The translations under genes and the position numbers were made by a program. From NCBI RefSeq assembly GCF_003993795.1, contig NZ_RWKV01000015.1:372001-436000 (forward strand): 64,000 bases of DNA. The letters run 5' to 3'. The notes under the pieces are model-generated. The model was given only the letters and a program-made list of their open reading frames with translations. It made no database searches and had not been told where the DNA came from. Positions 20,789 through 30,107 of the stretch are shown here, in pieces. The stretch comes from Aquabacter cavernae. Lineage in GTDB: Bacteria; Pseudomonadota; Alphaproteobacteria; Rhizobiales; Xanthobacteraceae. The number at the start of each line of letters is the position of its first letter. Position 1 is the first letter of the stretch.

Positions 20789-21070
20789 TTCGGCCCCATG
20801 ACGGACCGAAGTCCGAAAGACTGAAGACCAGCGGCCGGCGGCCGGAGCGTCCAGGGGGAGCGCTTCGGGATCGTGCGGCCGGCATATCAACCAAATGACG
20901 GGCCCTTGGCCCGGCCCTTCGTCGAATGCCCGGTAGGCCATCGCCTGCCCGCAGCGGACGAAGGCACACGGGCAAGGGCGAAACCGGCCACGGACGCGGT
21001 GCCGCGGGCCGAGGGTTGGGCAGTTCGGCTACGCGAAGGGCGTGGCGCGCGATTGGGGAAGAGCGGAACG

Positions 21071-22048
21071 ATGGACGCGACGATCACAACCGCAAAGGCC
21101 GGGGCCCTGCCCCCCATCGACAAGGCGAAGCCCACCGGGGCTGTCTCCGATCCGATTTTCGTCGGTGCGCTCTGGGCGAGCGGCATCTTCGTATTGATTT
21201 TGCTGGGCCTGATCATCGCCCAGCTTTTCGAGGGCGGCCTTCCGGCGCTGCGCCATTTCGGCCTCGACTTTCTGTGGACCGCCACCTGGAATCCGGTGAC
21301 CGAGAATTACGGCGCCCTGGTGATGATCTACGGCACGCTGTTCAGCGCGGTCATCGCGGTGATCTTCGCGCTGCCCCTGTCCTTCGGCATCGCCTTCTTC
21401 CTCACCGAGATCGCGCCCCAGGCGCTGCGCCGGCCCATCGGCGTCGCCGTGCAGCTTCTCGCCGCCGTGCCCTCCATCATCTACGGCATGTGGGGCTTCT
21501 TCGTCATCGTTCCGCTGATCGCGGCCTATGTGCAGCCCCCGCTGATCGACTGGCTGAGCCCGATCCCGGTCATCGGCGCGCTCTTCATGGGCCCGCCGCT
21601 CGGCTCCGGCATGCTCACCGCCGGCCTCATCCTGGCGGTCATGATCATCCCCTTCATCACGGCGATGTTCGTTGAGACCCTGGAATCGGTGCCCGCCATG
21701 CTCAAGGAGAGCGCGTACGGCGTCGGGGCCACCACATACGAGGTCTACAAGAACGTCTCCATCCCCTACGGCAAGACCGCCATGGTCGGCGCCATTATGC
21801 TCGGCCTCGGTCGCGCGCTGGGCGAGACCATGGCCGTCACCTTCGTGATCGGCAACGCGACCCGCCTCTCCGCCTCCCTGTTCGCGCCGGGCGCCACCAT
21901 CGCGTCCACCATCGCGAACGAATTCCCCGAGGCGGCCCTGGGCTCGCTGAAGCTGACCTCGCTGCTGCAGCTCGGCTTCATCCTGTTCGTCATCTCCTTC
22001 ATCGTCCTTGCACTCTCCCGCGCGCTCGTGCGCTCGCGCCTCGACTGA
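21071..22048 (+). CDS. pstC: Phosphate ABC transporter, permease subunit
   Basis: One of two membrane subunits of the Pst importer, 325 residues with six hydrophobic helices. I start at ATG 21071 (MDATITTAKAGALPPID), since the upstream in-frame extension is Arg-rich without family support. The binding-protein-dependent transport loop (EAA-like) is LKESAYGVGATTYEVYKNVS followed by GLGRALGETMAVTFVIGNA, where the permease contacts PstB. It ends 19 nt before pstA; pstC, pstA, pstB, phoU and phoB are closely spaced on one strand. Confidence 0.96.
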   Translation: MDATITTAKAGALPPIDKAKPTGAVSDPIFVGALWASGIFVLILLGLIIAQLFEGGLPALRHFGLDFLWTATWNPVTENYGALVMIYGTLFSAVIAVIFALPLSFGIAFFLTEIAPQALRRPIGVAVQLLAAVPSIIYGMWGFFVIVPLIAAYVQPPLIDWLSPIPVIGALFMGPPLGSGMLTAGLILAVMIIPFITAMFVETLESVPAMLKESAYGVGATTYEVYKNVSIPYGKTAMVGAIMLGLGRALGETMAVTFVIGNATRLSASLFAPGATIASTIANEFPEAALGSLKLTSLLQLGFILFVISFIVLALSRALVRSRLD

Positions 22049-22067
22049 CCGGGAAGGATAGAGAACC

Positions 22068-22901
22068 ATGGCTTCCCTCGCCGCACGCCGCGCCAAGGAC
22101 ACCACCATCAAGGTGATCTCCACCGGCTTCGCCATCTTCGCCATCTTCCTCCTGGCGTGGATCCTCTGGACATTGGTTGCGCGCGGGGCTCCCGCGCTGA
22201 AGCTCACTGTCTTCACCAACGTCACCATGCCTCCAGGCCATAATGGCGGCCTGCTCAACGCCATTGTGGGCTCGCTCATCCAGATCGCCCTGGCGCTGGT
22301 GATCGGCGGCCCCATCGGGCTGCTCTGCGGCACCTTCCTCGCGGAGAACGGTAAGGGCACGAAGATCGGTTCCGCCGCCCGCTTCGTGAACGACATCCTG
22401 CTCTCGGCGCCCTCCATCCTGGTGGGCCTGTTCATCTACCAGTTCCTGGTGATCCCGTTCGGCGGCTTCTCGGGCTGGGCGGGCGGCATCGCCCTCGCCA
22501 TCCTGGTGATCCCGGTGATCGTGCGCACCACCGAGGACATGCTGAACCTCGTGCCCGTGGGCCTTCGCGAAGCGGCTTTCGCGCTTGGCGCGCCGCAATG
22601 GAAGGTGGTGATGATGGTGACCTGGCGCGCGGCGCGCGCAGGCATCGTCACCGGCATCCTGCTTGCGGTGGCGCGTGCCGCCGGCGAGACCGCGCCCCTG
22701 CTGTTCACCTCGCTCGGCAACAACTCCTGGTCGGTGGACCTGTCCAAGCCCATGGCCAGCCTGCCCATCGCCATCTATCAGTATGCCGGTAGCCCGTTCG
22801 ACGATTGGGTGGCCCTCGCCTGGGCGGGTGCGCTTCTGATCACCGTGGGCGTCCTGCTCCTCAACATCGCGTCCCGGCTGGTCCTGGCCCGGATGAAGTG
22901 A
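22068..22901 (+). CDS. pstA: Phosphate ABC transporter, permease subunit
   Basis: Second membrane subunit of the Pst importer, 277 residues, about six helices. The EAA-like loop is [20 protein letters not shown], followed by [18 protein letters not shown], both typical of PstA. The charged residues of the transmembrane region needed for phosphate passage lie in this part of the family. The ribosome site GGAAGG lies 13 nt upstream of ATG 22068. A gap of 94 nt separates it from pstB. Confidence 0.96.
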   Translation: MASLAARRAKDTTIKVISTGFAIFAIFLLAWILWTLVARGAPALKLTVFTNVTMPPGHNGGLLNAIVGSLIQIALALVIGGPIGLLCGTFLAENGKGTKIGSAARFVNDILLSAPSILVGLFIYQFLVIPFGGFSGWAGGIALAILVIPVIVRTTEDMLNLVPVGLREAAFALGAPQWKVVMMVTWRAARAGIVTGILLAVARAAGETAPLLFTSLGNNSWSVDLSKPMASLPIAIYQYAGSPFDDWVALAWAGALLITVGVLLLNIASRLVLARMK

Positions 22902-22995
22902 CCCGGCGGCACCGCCGCCGAAACCGAAACGCCGAACCCTAGATCAAGCGCGGCCGCTCCAGGCGGCCCCAGACCCGAGATCGAAGAGGCAGACC

Positions 22996-23820
22996 ATGAC
23001 TTCCGCTGTGGACCCGACCTTCAACATCGCTTCGTCCGTGGCCGCCAAGCCCGACGCCCCGCCCGCCCCCACCAAGATCAAGGTTGAGGGCCTGAACTTC
23101 TATTACGGGCAGAACCATGCCCTGAAGAACATCAACTTCGATATCCCCGAGAAGCGCGTCACCGCGATGATCGGCCCGTCGGGCTGCGGCAAGTCCACGC
23201 TGCTGCGCGTGTTCAACCGCATGTACGACCTCTATCCCGGCCAGCGCGCCGAGGGGCAGGTGCTGTTCGACGGCGTGAACGTGGTGGGCAAGGAGTTGGA
23301 TCCCACCATCGTGCGCACGCGCATCGGCATGGTGTTCCAGAAGCCGACCCCCTTCCCCATGTCCATCTATGACAACATCGCGTTCGGCGTGCGCCTGCAC
23401 GAGAGCATCTCGAAGTCGAAGATGGACGAGCGCGTGGAAAGCTGCCTGCGCAAGGCCGCCATCTGGGAAGAGACCAAGGACCGCCTGCACACCTCCGCGC
23501 TCGGCATGTCCGGCGGCCAGCAGCAGCGCCTGTGCATCGCGCGCACCATCGCGGTGCAGCCCGAGGTGATCCTGCTGGACGAGCCCACCTCGGCGCTCGA
23601 TCCCATCTCCACCTCGAAGATCGAGGACCTGATCGACGAACTGAAGCAGGACTTCACCATCGTCATCGTGACCCACAACATGCAGCAGGCGGCCCGCTGC
23701 GCGGACATCACCGCCTTCTTCTATCTCGGCGAACTGGTCGAGGTCGCGCCCTCCGACGTGATCTTCACCAATCCCAAGCAGATCAAGACCCGCGACTACA
23801 TCACCGGCCGCTTCGGCTGA
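22996..23820 (+). CDS. pstB: Phosphate ABC transporter, ATP-binding subunit
   Basis: ATPase that powers PstCA; it also takes part in signalling phosphate sufficiency to PhoR. It has 274 residues. After a Pro/Ala-rich N-terminus of about 25 residues it shows Walker [14 protein letters not shown] (near residue 60), the Q-loop [17 protein letters not shown], the ABC signature [13 protein letters not shown] near 172, Walker [14 protein letters not shown] and the switch His in [12 protein letters not shown]. The ending RDYITGRFG is typical of PstB. It is 19 nt upstream of phoU. Confidence 0.98.
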   Translation: MTSAVDPTFNIASSVAAKPDAPPAPTKIKVEGLNFYYGQNHALKNINFDIPEKRVTAMIGPSGCGKSTLLRVFNRMYDLYPGQRAEGQVLFDGVNVVGKELDPTIVRTRIGMVFQKPTPFPMSIYDNIAFGVRLHESISKSKMDERVESCLRKAAIWEETKDRLHTSALGMSGGQQQRLCIARTIAVQPEVILLDEPTSALDPISTSKIEDLIDELKQDFTIVIVTHNMQQAARCADITAFFYLGELVEVAPSDVIFTNPKQIKTRDYITGRFG

Positions 23821-23839
23821 CAGTCAAGGAAACGCGGAC

Positions 23840-24565
23840 ATGACCGAGCATACCGTCACGGCGTTCGACGCCGAGCTGAAGGAAATCGGCCGCAAGGTTG
23901 TGGAGATGGGCGGCCAGGCCGAGCGTCTCGTGATCGACGCGGTCAACGCCCTCATCCGTCGCGACACGGCCCTCGCCCATCGCGTCATCCTGCTGGATGC
24001 GAGCGTCGATGCCATCCAGCGCGAGATCGAGGAGAAGTCCATCCTCGTCATCGCCAAGCGCCAGCCCATGGCCGTGGACCTGCGCGAGCTGGTGGCAGCC
24101 ATTCGCATCGCCAGCGACCTGGAGCGGATCGGCGACCTCGCCAAGAATGTGGGCAAGCGCGTTCTGGCCATCGAAGGCGAGTATCACCCGCAGAAGCTGG
24201 TGCGCGGCGTCGAGCACATGTCCGACCTGGTGCTGGAGCAGCTGAAGGAAGTCCTGGACGCCTATGCCGGCAAGGATCCGGCCAAGGCCCTCGCCGTGTG
24301 GCGCCGGGACAGCGGCATTGACACCATGTACACCTCGCTGTTCCGCGAACTTCTCACGTACATGATGGAAGATCCGCGGAATATCTCGGTCTGCACGCAC
24401 CTGCTGTTCTGCGCGAAGAACATCGAGCGCATCGGCGACCACGCGACCAACATCGCCGAGACCGTCTACTACATGGTGTCCGGTGAGACGATCGCCGAGG
24501 AGCGGCCCAAGGCCGACATCTCCAGCGAGACCAACGTGGCCTTCCCCGGGCACGTGCAGGGGTAG
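23840..24565 (+). CDS. phoU: Phosphate transport system accessory protein PhoU
   Basis: Soluble all-helical negative regulator that links the Pst transporter to PhoR and shuts the regulon down when phosphate is plentiful. It has 241 residues with two related three-helix halves. Each carries the metal-binding type motif: SDLERIGDLAKNVGKRV in the first half and KNIERIGDHATNIAE in the second. Spacing to pstB and phoB is about 19 nt each way, so it is translated in the same operon. Confidence 0.97.
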   Translation: MTEHTVTAFDAELKEIGRKVVEMGGQAERLVIDAVNALIRRDTALAHRVILLDASVDAIQREIEEKSILVIAKRQPMAVDLRELVAAIRIASDLERIGDLAKNVGKRVLAIEGEYHPQKLVRGVEHMSDLVLEQLKEVLDAYAGKDPAKALAVWRRDSGIDTMYTSLFRELLTYMMEDPRNISVCTHLLFCAKNIERIGDHATNIAETVYYMVSGETIAEERPKADISSETNVAFPGHVQG

Positions 24566-24584
24566 TTTCCAGAGGTAAGCTCAA

Positions 24585-25286
24585 GTGCCCGCACGCATTC
24601 TCATCATCGAAGACGAGGAGGCCCTCAGCCTCCTCCTGCGGTACAATCTGGAATCGGAAGGCTACGCCGTCGATACGGTGATCCGGGGCGACGAAGCCGA
24701 GACCCGGCTGCGCGAAAGCGTGCCGGATCTCGTCATCCTGGACTGGATGCTGCCCGGCCTCTCCGGCATCGAGCTGTGCCGCAGGCTGCGGACCCGGCCC
24801 GAGACCGAGCGCCTGCCGGTCATCATGCTGACCGCCCGCGGGGACGAGACGGAGCGGGTGCGCGGGCTTGCCACCGGTGCCGACGATTATGTGGTGAAGC
24901 CCTTCTCCGTGCCCGAGCTTCTGGCGCGGGTGCGGGCGCTGCTGCGCCGGGCCAAGCCCGAGCATGTGGCGACCCTGCTGCGTGCCGGGGACATCGAGCT
25001 GGACCGGGAGACCCACCGGGTGCACCGGGGCGGGCGCGAGGTGCATCTCGGACCCACCGAGTTCCGGCTGCTGGAATTCCTCATGCAGAGCCCCGGCCGC
25101 GTCTTCTCCCGCGAGCAATTGCTGGACGGCGTGTGGGGACAGGACGTCTATATCGACGAGCGCACCGTGGACGTGCATGTGGGCCGCCTGCGCAAGGCCA
25201 TCAATCGCGGCCGCCAGATGGACCCCATCCGCACCGTGCGCGGCGCGGGCTATTCCTTCAACGAGATGTTCGCCCGCGCCCATTGA
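24585..25286 (+). CDS. phoB: Phosphate regulon response regulator PhoB
   Basis: OmpR-type response regulator, 233 residues. The receiver domain has the acidic pocket IIEDEEAL, the phosphoryl-acceptor Asp in LVILDWMLPG (near residue 53) and the conserved Lys in DDYVVKPFS. The winged-helix DNA-binding domain covers about residues 130-228 (TEFRLLEFLMQSPGRVFSRE ... DERTVDVHVGRLRK). The start is GTG 24585, with AGAGGT 8 nt upstream. It should bind the half-sites at 19535. It is the last gene of the Pho operon; a hairpin region and the convergent dCTP deaminase gene follow. Confidence 0.97.
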   Translation: MPARILIIEDEEALSLLLRYNLESEGYAVDTVIRGDEAETRLRESVPDLVILDWMLPGLSGIELCRRLRTRPETERLPVIMLTARGDETERVRGLATGADDYVVKPFSVPELLARVRALLRRAKPEHVATLLRAGDIELDRETHRVHRGGREVHLGPTEFRLLEFLMQSPGRVFSREQLLDGVWGQDVYIDERTVDVHVGRLRKAINRGRQMDPIRTVRGAGYSFNEMFARAH

Positions 25287-25321
25287 GCGGCGCGGGTCGG
25301 GACGCTTCGCGCGCCCTGCGA

Positions 25322-25355
25322 CCATCGGTACCGGCCTTTGACCTGTACCGGATGG
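25322..25355. terminator. Inverted repeat in the phoB/dcd convergent gap
   Basis: CCATCGGTAC (25322-25331) pairs with GTACCGGATGG (25345-25355) with one bulged base and a 13-nt loop, between two convergent genes. It has no T-tract. A role in ending both messages is inferred only from position. Confidence 0.35.
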
Positions 25356-25432
25356 GTTCGCTCAAGCGCTGCGCGGGCTCGAATGAAGGCCCGTGGCAAA
25401 ACGCAGGTCCGCAAACGCACGCGCCCTCGGCC

Positions 25433-26536
25433 TCAGCCCACCGGGCGGAAGTGCTTGGACAGCTTCAGGCCCTGGCCCTGATAATTGGAGCCCAGTTCGC
25501 CATAGAGCACGTTGGGCCGCTGCTCCATGTGCTCATAGATCAGCCGGCCGACGATCTGCCCGTGCTCCAGGATGAAGGGCACCTCGCGCGAGCGCACCTC
25601 CAGCACCGCGCGGGCACCCGTTCCGCCAACCGCCGCATCGCCGAAGCCGGGATCGAAGAAGCCCGCATAATGCACGCGGAACTCGCCCACCAGCGGGTCG
25701 AACGGCACCATCTCCGCCGCATAGTCCGGCGGCACATGCACCGCCTCGCGGGAGGCGAGGATGTAGAAGGCGTCGGGCTCCAGGATCAGCCCCGAGCGGC
25801 CGCGCGCATGGATGGGCTCCCAGAAATCCTCCACGTCCAGCGCCGCGCGCTGGTCCACGTCGATGACCCCCGTATGCCGCTTGGCGCGGAAGCCCAGAAG
25901 GCCGTTCCAGGAGGCGGCGGACAGGTCCACGCCCACCGCGATGCCCCCGCCGGACACGTCCGGCGCGGCGCTATCCACAAGGCCCTGCGCAGCCTGGAGC
26001 GCGAGGAGGTCCGTGTCCGACAGGCGGCAGGCGCCGCGCCGGAAGCGGATCTGCGACAGCCGCGAGCCCGCCCGCACCAGGATGGGAAAGGTACGCGGGG
26101 AGATTTCCAGATACAGCGGCCCCTCATAGCCCGCCGGGATCACATCGAAGGCGCGGGCGCTGTCGGCGATGACGCGGGTGAACACGTCGAGGCGGCCGGT
26201 GGAGCTTTTGGGGTTGGTGGAGGCGGCAATATCGGCGGGTAGCTTCAGCCGCTCGGCCAGTTCCACCAGATAGACGCAGCCGGTTTCCAGAACCGCCCCA
26301 TCCGCCAGATCCAGCTTATGCAGGCCAAGGTCCGAGCGACGTTCCGCCACGCTCTTGTCCGCCCCCGGCAGGAAGCTGGCGCGGATGCGCCATGCGGTGC
26401 GCCCAAGCCGCAGATCGAGGCTCGCGGGCTGGACCTGATCGGAATCGAAGGGATGCGCGCAGACGATGCCGCCCGCCGCATGCAGGGCCGAAATGGATTG
26501 GGCCGGCAGGATGCCCGCCTTGTGATGTTCCGCCAC
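25433..26536 (-). CDS. 2'-deoxycytidine 5'-triphosphate deaminase, long alphaproteobacterial form
   Basis: 367 residues, about twice the length of E. coli Dcd, and of the type annotated as 2'-deoxycytidine 5'-triphosphate deaminase in alphaproteobacteria. It is expected to provide dUTP for thymidylate synthesis. Two trimeric-dUTPase-like halves are visible: the first contains QPASLDLRLG and AASTNPKSSTGRLDVFTRVI, the second FRVHYAGFFDPGFGDA and VRSREVPFILEHGQIVGRL. The start is GTG 26536, with a GGGGAG ribosome site. It is divergent from metZ. The enzymatic assignment rests on family resemblance only. Confidence 0.87.
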   Translation of the reverse strand: MAEHHKAGILPAQSISALHAAGGIVCAHPFDSDQVQPASLDLRLGRTAWRIRASFLPGADKSVAERRSDLGLHKLDLADGAVLETGCVYLVELAERLKLPADIAASTNPKSSTGRLDVFTRVIADSARAFDVIPAGYEGPLYLEISPRTFPILVRAGSRLSQIRFRRGACRLSDTDLLALQAAQGLVDSAAPDVSGGGIAVGVDLSAASWNGLLGFRAKRHTGVIDVDQRAALDVEDFWEPIHARGRSGLILEPDAFYILASREAVHVPPDYAAEMVPFDPLVGEFRVHYAGFFDPGFGDAAVGGTGARAVLEVRSREVPFILEHGQIVGRLIYEHMEQRPNVLYGELGSNYQGQGLKLSKHFRPVG

Positions 26537-26650
26537 GCGCCACTGCTCCCCGCCGGACGTGGATCGGGGTCCGCACCCGTTCCGTTCGGTTTAACGGACG
26601 CATCCCTTGACGCCAAGGGCCAGGAGGGCTTTAAGCTTAAGTCCTTCGTG

Positions 26651-26705
26651 GTCATTTGAGCCGGCCGGCTTGCAGCCACGTTAAACAACTCGCTAAAAGG
26701 CCGGG
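26651..26705 (+). ncRNA. SAM-II riboswitch
   Basis: The conserved core GGCTTGCAGCCACGTTAAAC lies at 26667-26686, followed by AACTCGCTAAAAGG, and preceded by ATTTGAG. CCGGCC (26661-26666) can pair with GGCCGG (26699-26704). This is the compact H-type pseudoknot that binds S-adenosylmethionine. It lies 65 nt before the metZ start, where SAM binding normally lowers translation of the downstream gene, here the sulfhydrylase. It is short enough that the ribosome site (GGAGG at 26756) lies outside the aptamer. Confidence 0.95.
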
Positions 26706-26770
26706 GAACGAGAAGGGCGCGCTCGCGCGCAATCCGCGTATCCTCGGCCTCTGTTGGAGGCGCGAAGACC

Positions 26771-27973
26771 TTGGCCCACTCCTTCATTCCCGCCGATCCG
26801 GCCACGCTGCATCCCGATTCCCTGCTGGTTCACGGCGGTACCACCCGCTCGCCCTATGGCGAGACGGCGGAAGCGCTCTATCTCACGCAGGGCTTCGTCT
26901 ATGACAGCGCGGAAGCCTGCGAGGCCCGCTTCAAGGGCGAGGATCCCGGCTTCGTCTATTCCCGCTACGGCAATCCCACCACCGCCATGTTCGAGACCCG
27001 CATGGCGCTTCTGGAAGGCGCCGAGGCGGCCCGCGCGACGGCCTCCGGCATGGCGGCAGTGCAATCGGCGCTGCTGTGCCAGTTGCGGGCGGGCGACCAT
27101 ATCGTCGCGGGCCGCGCGCTGTTCGGCTCGTGCCGCTGGATCCTCGAAGACTTCCTGCCCCGCTTCAACGTGACCACCACGCTGGTGGACGGCGCGGACC
27201 TGGATGCCTGGCGGGCGGCGGTGCAGCCCAACACCAAGCTCTTCTTCCTGGAAAGCCCCACCAATCCCACGTTGGATCTGGTGGACATCGCCGCCGTGGC
27301 CGAGATCGCCCATGCGGCGGGCGCGCGCCTCGTGGTGGACAATGTGTTCGCCACGCCCCTGCTGCAGAAGCCCATGCAGCTGGGCGCGGACATCGTGGTC
27401 TATTCCGCCACCAAGCATATTGACGGCCAGGGCCGGTGCCTGGGCGGCGTGGTGCTCGCCTCGGAGAAGTTCGTCACCGACCATCTCCAGACCTATCTGC
27501 GCCAGACCGGCCCCTCCATCTCCCCGTTCAACGCCTGGGTGATGCTGAAGGGCCTGGAGACGCTGTCGCTGCGGGTGGAGCGCCAGCAGCAGAGCGCCGC
27601 ACGCCTCGCCGACACCCTGGCGGACTTCGCGAAGGTGGAGAAGGTGGTCTATCCGTTCCGGCCGGACCATCCCCAGGTGGAGCTGGCCCGCCGCCAGATG
27701 AAGGGCGGCGGAACGCTGGTCACCTTCGTGGTGGAAGGCGGCAAGGCGGGCGCGTTCCGCTTCGCCAATGCGCTGCGCCTCATCCGCATCTCCAACAATC
27801 TTGGGGATGCCAAGAGCCTGCTCACCCATCCCGCCACCACAACGCACCAGCGCTTCACCCCCGAGGCGCGGGCCGAAATGGGCATTTCGGATGGCCTCGT
27901 GCGGCTCTCGGTGGGGCTGGAGGATGCCGGCGACCTTCTCGCCGATATCGAACAGGCGCTGGCGAAAGTCTGA
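26771..27973 (+). CDS. metZ: O-succinylhomoserine sulfhydrylase
   Basis: PLP enzyme of the Cys/Met-metabolism family that makes homocysteine directly from an activated homoserine and sulfide. It has 400 residues. The PLP-Lys motif is YSATKHIDGQG (Lys near residue 214). Also visible are VYSRYGNPTTAMFETRMALL, the SGMAAVQSAL stretch that holds the phosphate group, and LFFLESPTNPTLDLVDI. The start is TTG 26771 (MAHSFIPADP), with GGAGG 10 nt upstream. Control by the upstream SAM-II riboswitch fits methionine synthesis. Acetyl- versus succinyl-homoserine preference cannot be read from the sequence; the name follows the closest alphaproteobacterial subgroup. Confidence 0.93.
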   Translation: MAHSFIPADPATLHPDSLLVHGGTTRSPYGETAEALYLTQGFVYDSAEACEARFKGEDPGFVYSRYGNPTTAMFETRMALLEGAEAARATASGMAAVQSALLCQLRAGDHIVAGRALFGSCRWILEDFLPRFNVTTTLVDGADLDAWRAAVQPNTKLFFLESPTNPTLDLVDIAAVAEIAHAAGARLVVDNVFATPLLQKPMQLGADIVVYSATKHIDGQGRCLGGVVLASEKFVTDHLQTYLRQTGPSISPFNAWVMLKGLETLSLRVERQQQSAARLADTLADFAKVEKVVYPFRPDHPQVELARRQMKGGGTLVTFVVEGGKAGAFRFANALRLIRISNNLGDAKSLLTHPATTTHQRFTPEARAEMGISDGLVRLSVGLEDAGDLLADIEQALAKV

Positions 27974-28114
27974 CGGCAGGGAAAGGTCCCTGTTGCGCCC
28001 GGCCGCCTTCGCGGCTTCACTAGCCACGCGGCGGCGCCGGTTCGCTCCGGCCCCGCTTCAAGGGAGACGCGCGAGACACCGCGCTCCCGGCGCGGCGAGA
28101 CGAGGAGCGGCGGC

Positions 28115-28507
28115 ATGTACCGGGCGACCACCCGCCAGATCCAGGTGACCGCGACGCCGCGTTTCGTGGCTGAGCGTTCCGACCCCGAACAGAACCGCTT
28201 CTTCTGGGCCTATACGATCGAGGTGGTGAATCTCGGCCGCGGTACCGTGCAGCTCAAGCGGCGCCACTGGATCATCACCGATGCGCGCGGCCATGTGGAG
28301 GAAGTCCACGGGGCAGGCGTGGTGGGCGAGGAGCCGATCCTCCCCCCCGGCGGGCGGTTCGAGTATACGAGCGGAGTGCCTCTGGGGACGGCCACGGGAA
28401 TCATGAGCGGAAGCTATGACATGGTGACCGACACCGGGGAGACGTTCCCGGTGGAGATTCCGGCCTTCTCGCTGGATTCCCCGCATCTGCGCCGCATCCT
28501 CAACTGA
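28115..28507 (+). CDS. apaG: ApaG protein
   Basis: 130 residues forming one immunoglobulin-like beta-sandwich. Characteristic segments are FWAYTIEVVNLGRGTVQLKR, RHWIITDARGHVEEVHGAGV and GTATGIMSGSYDMVTDTGE. ApaG is a conserved small protein named from the E. coli apa region (Co2+ and Mg2+ phenotypes); its biochemical role is not settled. It lies 141 nt after metZ and 6 nt before trkH, so it is probably co-transcribed with trkH. Confidence 0.96.
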   Translation: MYRATTRQIQVTATPRFVAERSDPEQNRFFWAYTIEVVNLGRGTVQLKRRHWIITDARGHVEEVHGAGVVGEEPILPPGGRFEYTSGVPLGTATGIMSGSYDMVTDTGETFPVEIPAFSLDSPHLRRILN

Positions 28508-28513
28508 GGCTTC

Positions 28514-30013
28514 ATGGACACCGCCAAAGCGCCCCGCCTTCCGGTGCAGTCCGGTATCGGCCTCGACCTGCGCCCCATCGCCGGCCCCCTCGGCCTGATC
28601 CTGGCCGGCCTCGGCGTCAGCATGCTCGTGCCCGCACTTGCCGATTTCTCCGTGAAGGCCAAGGGCGCGGACGTGTTCGTCGGCACGGCTGCGATCACCA
28701 TATTCGTCGGCGTCCTCATGTGGCTGTCGGGCCGGTCCGCGGAACCGATCCGCAAGATCGACCTGCGGCAGGCGTTCCTGTTCACGGTCTCCATGTGGCT
28801 GCTGCTGTCGGTGTTCGCGGCCCTGCCTTTCATCTGGGGGCCCGCCAACCTCTCCCTCACCGACGCCATGTTCGAGAGCGTTTCGGGCCTCACCACCACG
28901 GGCGCGAGCACCATGTCGGGGCTCGATGCCATGTCCCCCGGCACGCTTTTGTGGCGGGCGCTGCTGCACTGGTTCGGCGGCATCGGCATCGTGGTGCTGG
29001 CCATTGCGGTTCTGCCGTTGCTCTCCATCGGCGGCATGCAGCTGTTCCGCACGGAATCCTCCGACAAGTCCGAGAAATTCCTGCCGCGGGTCGGCGCCAT
29101 CGCGAAGGGCCTGCTCCTCGCTTATGTGGTGCTGACCGCCGCCTGCACCGCAGCCTATCTCCTGGCGGGCATGGAGGCTTTCGACGCGGTCACGCTGGCC
29201 ATGTCCACGCTCTCCTCCGGCGGCTTCGCCAATTCGGACTCCTCCCTCGGCGTGTTCGCGAACCCGGCGGTGGATTATGTGGCCGTGTTCTTCATGCTGC
29301 TGGCCAGCCTGCCTTTCCCGCTCTATCTGCGCGCCTTGTCCGGAGACGTGACGCGGCTGTTCACCAATGCGGAGGTCCGGCTGTTCCTGTGCATCGTGGC
29401 GGCCTTCACCTTCGCTTTGTTCGCCCAGCAGGTGTTCCAGGGCATTGCGGAGGGCGAGACGGCGTTCCGCAACGCTTTGTTCACGGTCACCTCGCTCCTG
29501 TCCTCCACCGGCTTCATGTCGGTGGACTACACCCATTGGGGGCCGCTCTCGGACACGCTGATCTTCGTGCTGCTATTCCTGGGCGGGTGCACGGGCTCCA
29601 CGGCGGGCGGGCTCAAGGCCATGCGCCTCTCCATTGCCGCCAAGGCAGTCCGCCAGCATCTCAAGCGCATCTTCTATCGCAACGGCGTGTTTCCCATCCG
29701 CTATGGCGGGGCGCCGGTGGCTGATGATGTGGTGGCCTCGGTGCTCGGCTACATCTTCTTGTACTTCGCCATCTTCCTGGTGGCGGGCGTGCTGTTGAAC
29801 ATGATGGGGCTGGACCTGCGCACGGCCTTCTCCGCCTCCATCTCCTGCCTGTCCAATTCCGGGCCGGGCCTCGGCCCCGTGGTGGGGCCGGCGAGCAATT
29901 ACGGCTCCCTTCCCGACCCCGCCATCTGGGTGCTCACGCTGCTCATGCTGCTGGGGCGGCTGGAGATCCTGACGGTGTTCGTCCTGTTCCTGCCCAGCTT
30001 CTGGTCGCGCTGA
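28514..30013 (+). CDS. trkH: Trk-type potassium uptake protein TrkH
   Basis: Membrane subunit of a Trk/Ktr potassium uptake system, 499 residues with about ten membrane helices. It shows the fourfold pore-loop pattern: SVSGLTTTGAST, AMSTLSSGGFANSD, SLLSSTGFMSVDY and SCLSNSGPGLGPV. The conserved GGCTGSTAGGLKAMRL segment lies before the last repeat. TrkA, the NAD-binding gating partner, is not in the window, so it must be encoded elsewhere. It starts 6 nt after apaG and ends at a perfect hairpin shared with convergent hslO. Confidence 0.96.
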   Translation: MDTAKAPRLPVQSGIGLDLRPIAGPLGLILAGLGVSMLVPALADFSVKAKGADVFVGTAAITIFVGVLMWLSGRSAEPIRKIDLRQAFLFTVSMWLLLSVFAALPFIWGPANLSLTDAMFESVSGLTTTGASTMSGLDAMSPGTLLWRALLHWFGGIGIVVLAIAVLPLLSIGGMQLFRTESSDKSEKFLPRVGAIAKGLLLAYVVLTAACTAAYLLAGMEAFDAVTLAMSTLSSGGFANSDSSLGVFANPAVDYVAVFFMLLASLPFPLYLRALSGDVTRLFTNAEVRLFLCIVAAFTFALFAQQVFQGIAEGETAFRNALFTVTSLLSSTGFMSVDYTHWGPLSDTLIFVLLFLGGCTGSTAGGLKAMRLSIAAKAVRQHLKRIFYRNGVFPIRYGGAPVADDVVASVLGYIFLYFAIFLVAGVLLNMMGLDLRTAFSASISCLSNSGPGLGPVVGPASNYGSLPDPAIWVLTLLMLLGRLEILTVFVLFLPSFWSR

Positions 30014-30022
30014 GAAAGATCC

Positions 30023-30057
30023 GCCGCCCTGCCGGGCATAAAGCCCGGCAGGGCGGC
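30023..30057. terminator. Bidirectional hairpin between trkH and hslO
   Basis: A perfect 15-bp stem GCCGCCCTGCCGGGC / GCCCGGCAGGGCGGC with the 5-nt loop ATAAA, 10 nt after the trkH stop and 50 nt beyond the convergent hslO stop. There is no T-tract on either side. Confidence 0.75.
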
Positions 30058-30107
30058 TGGGGCCCCTCGCGCTCATGCGCTTTATGACTGTCGAACGCCT
30101 ACCGCCT

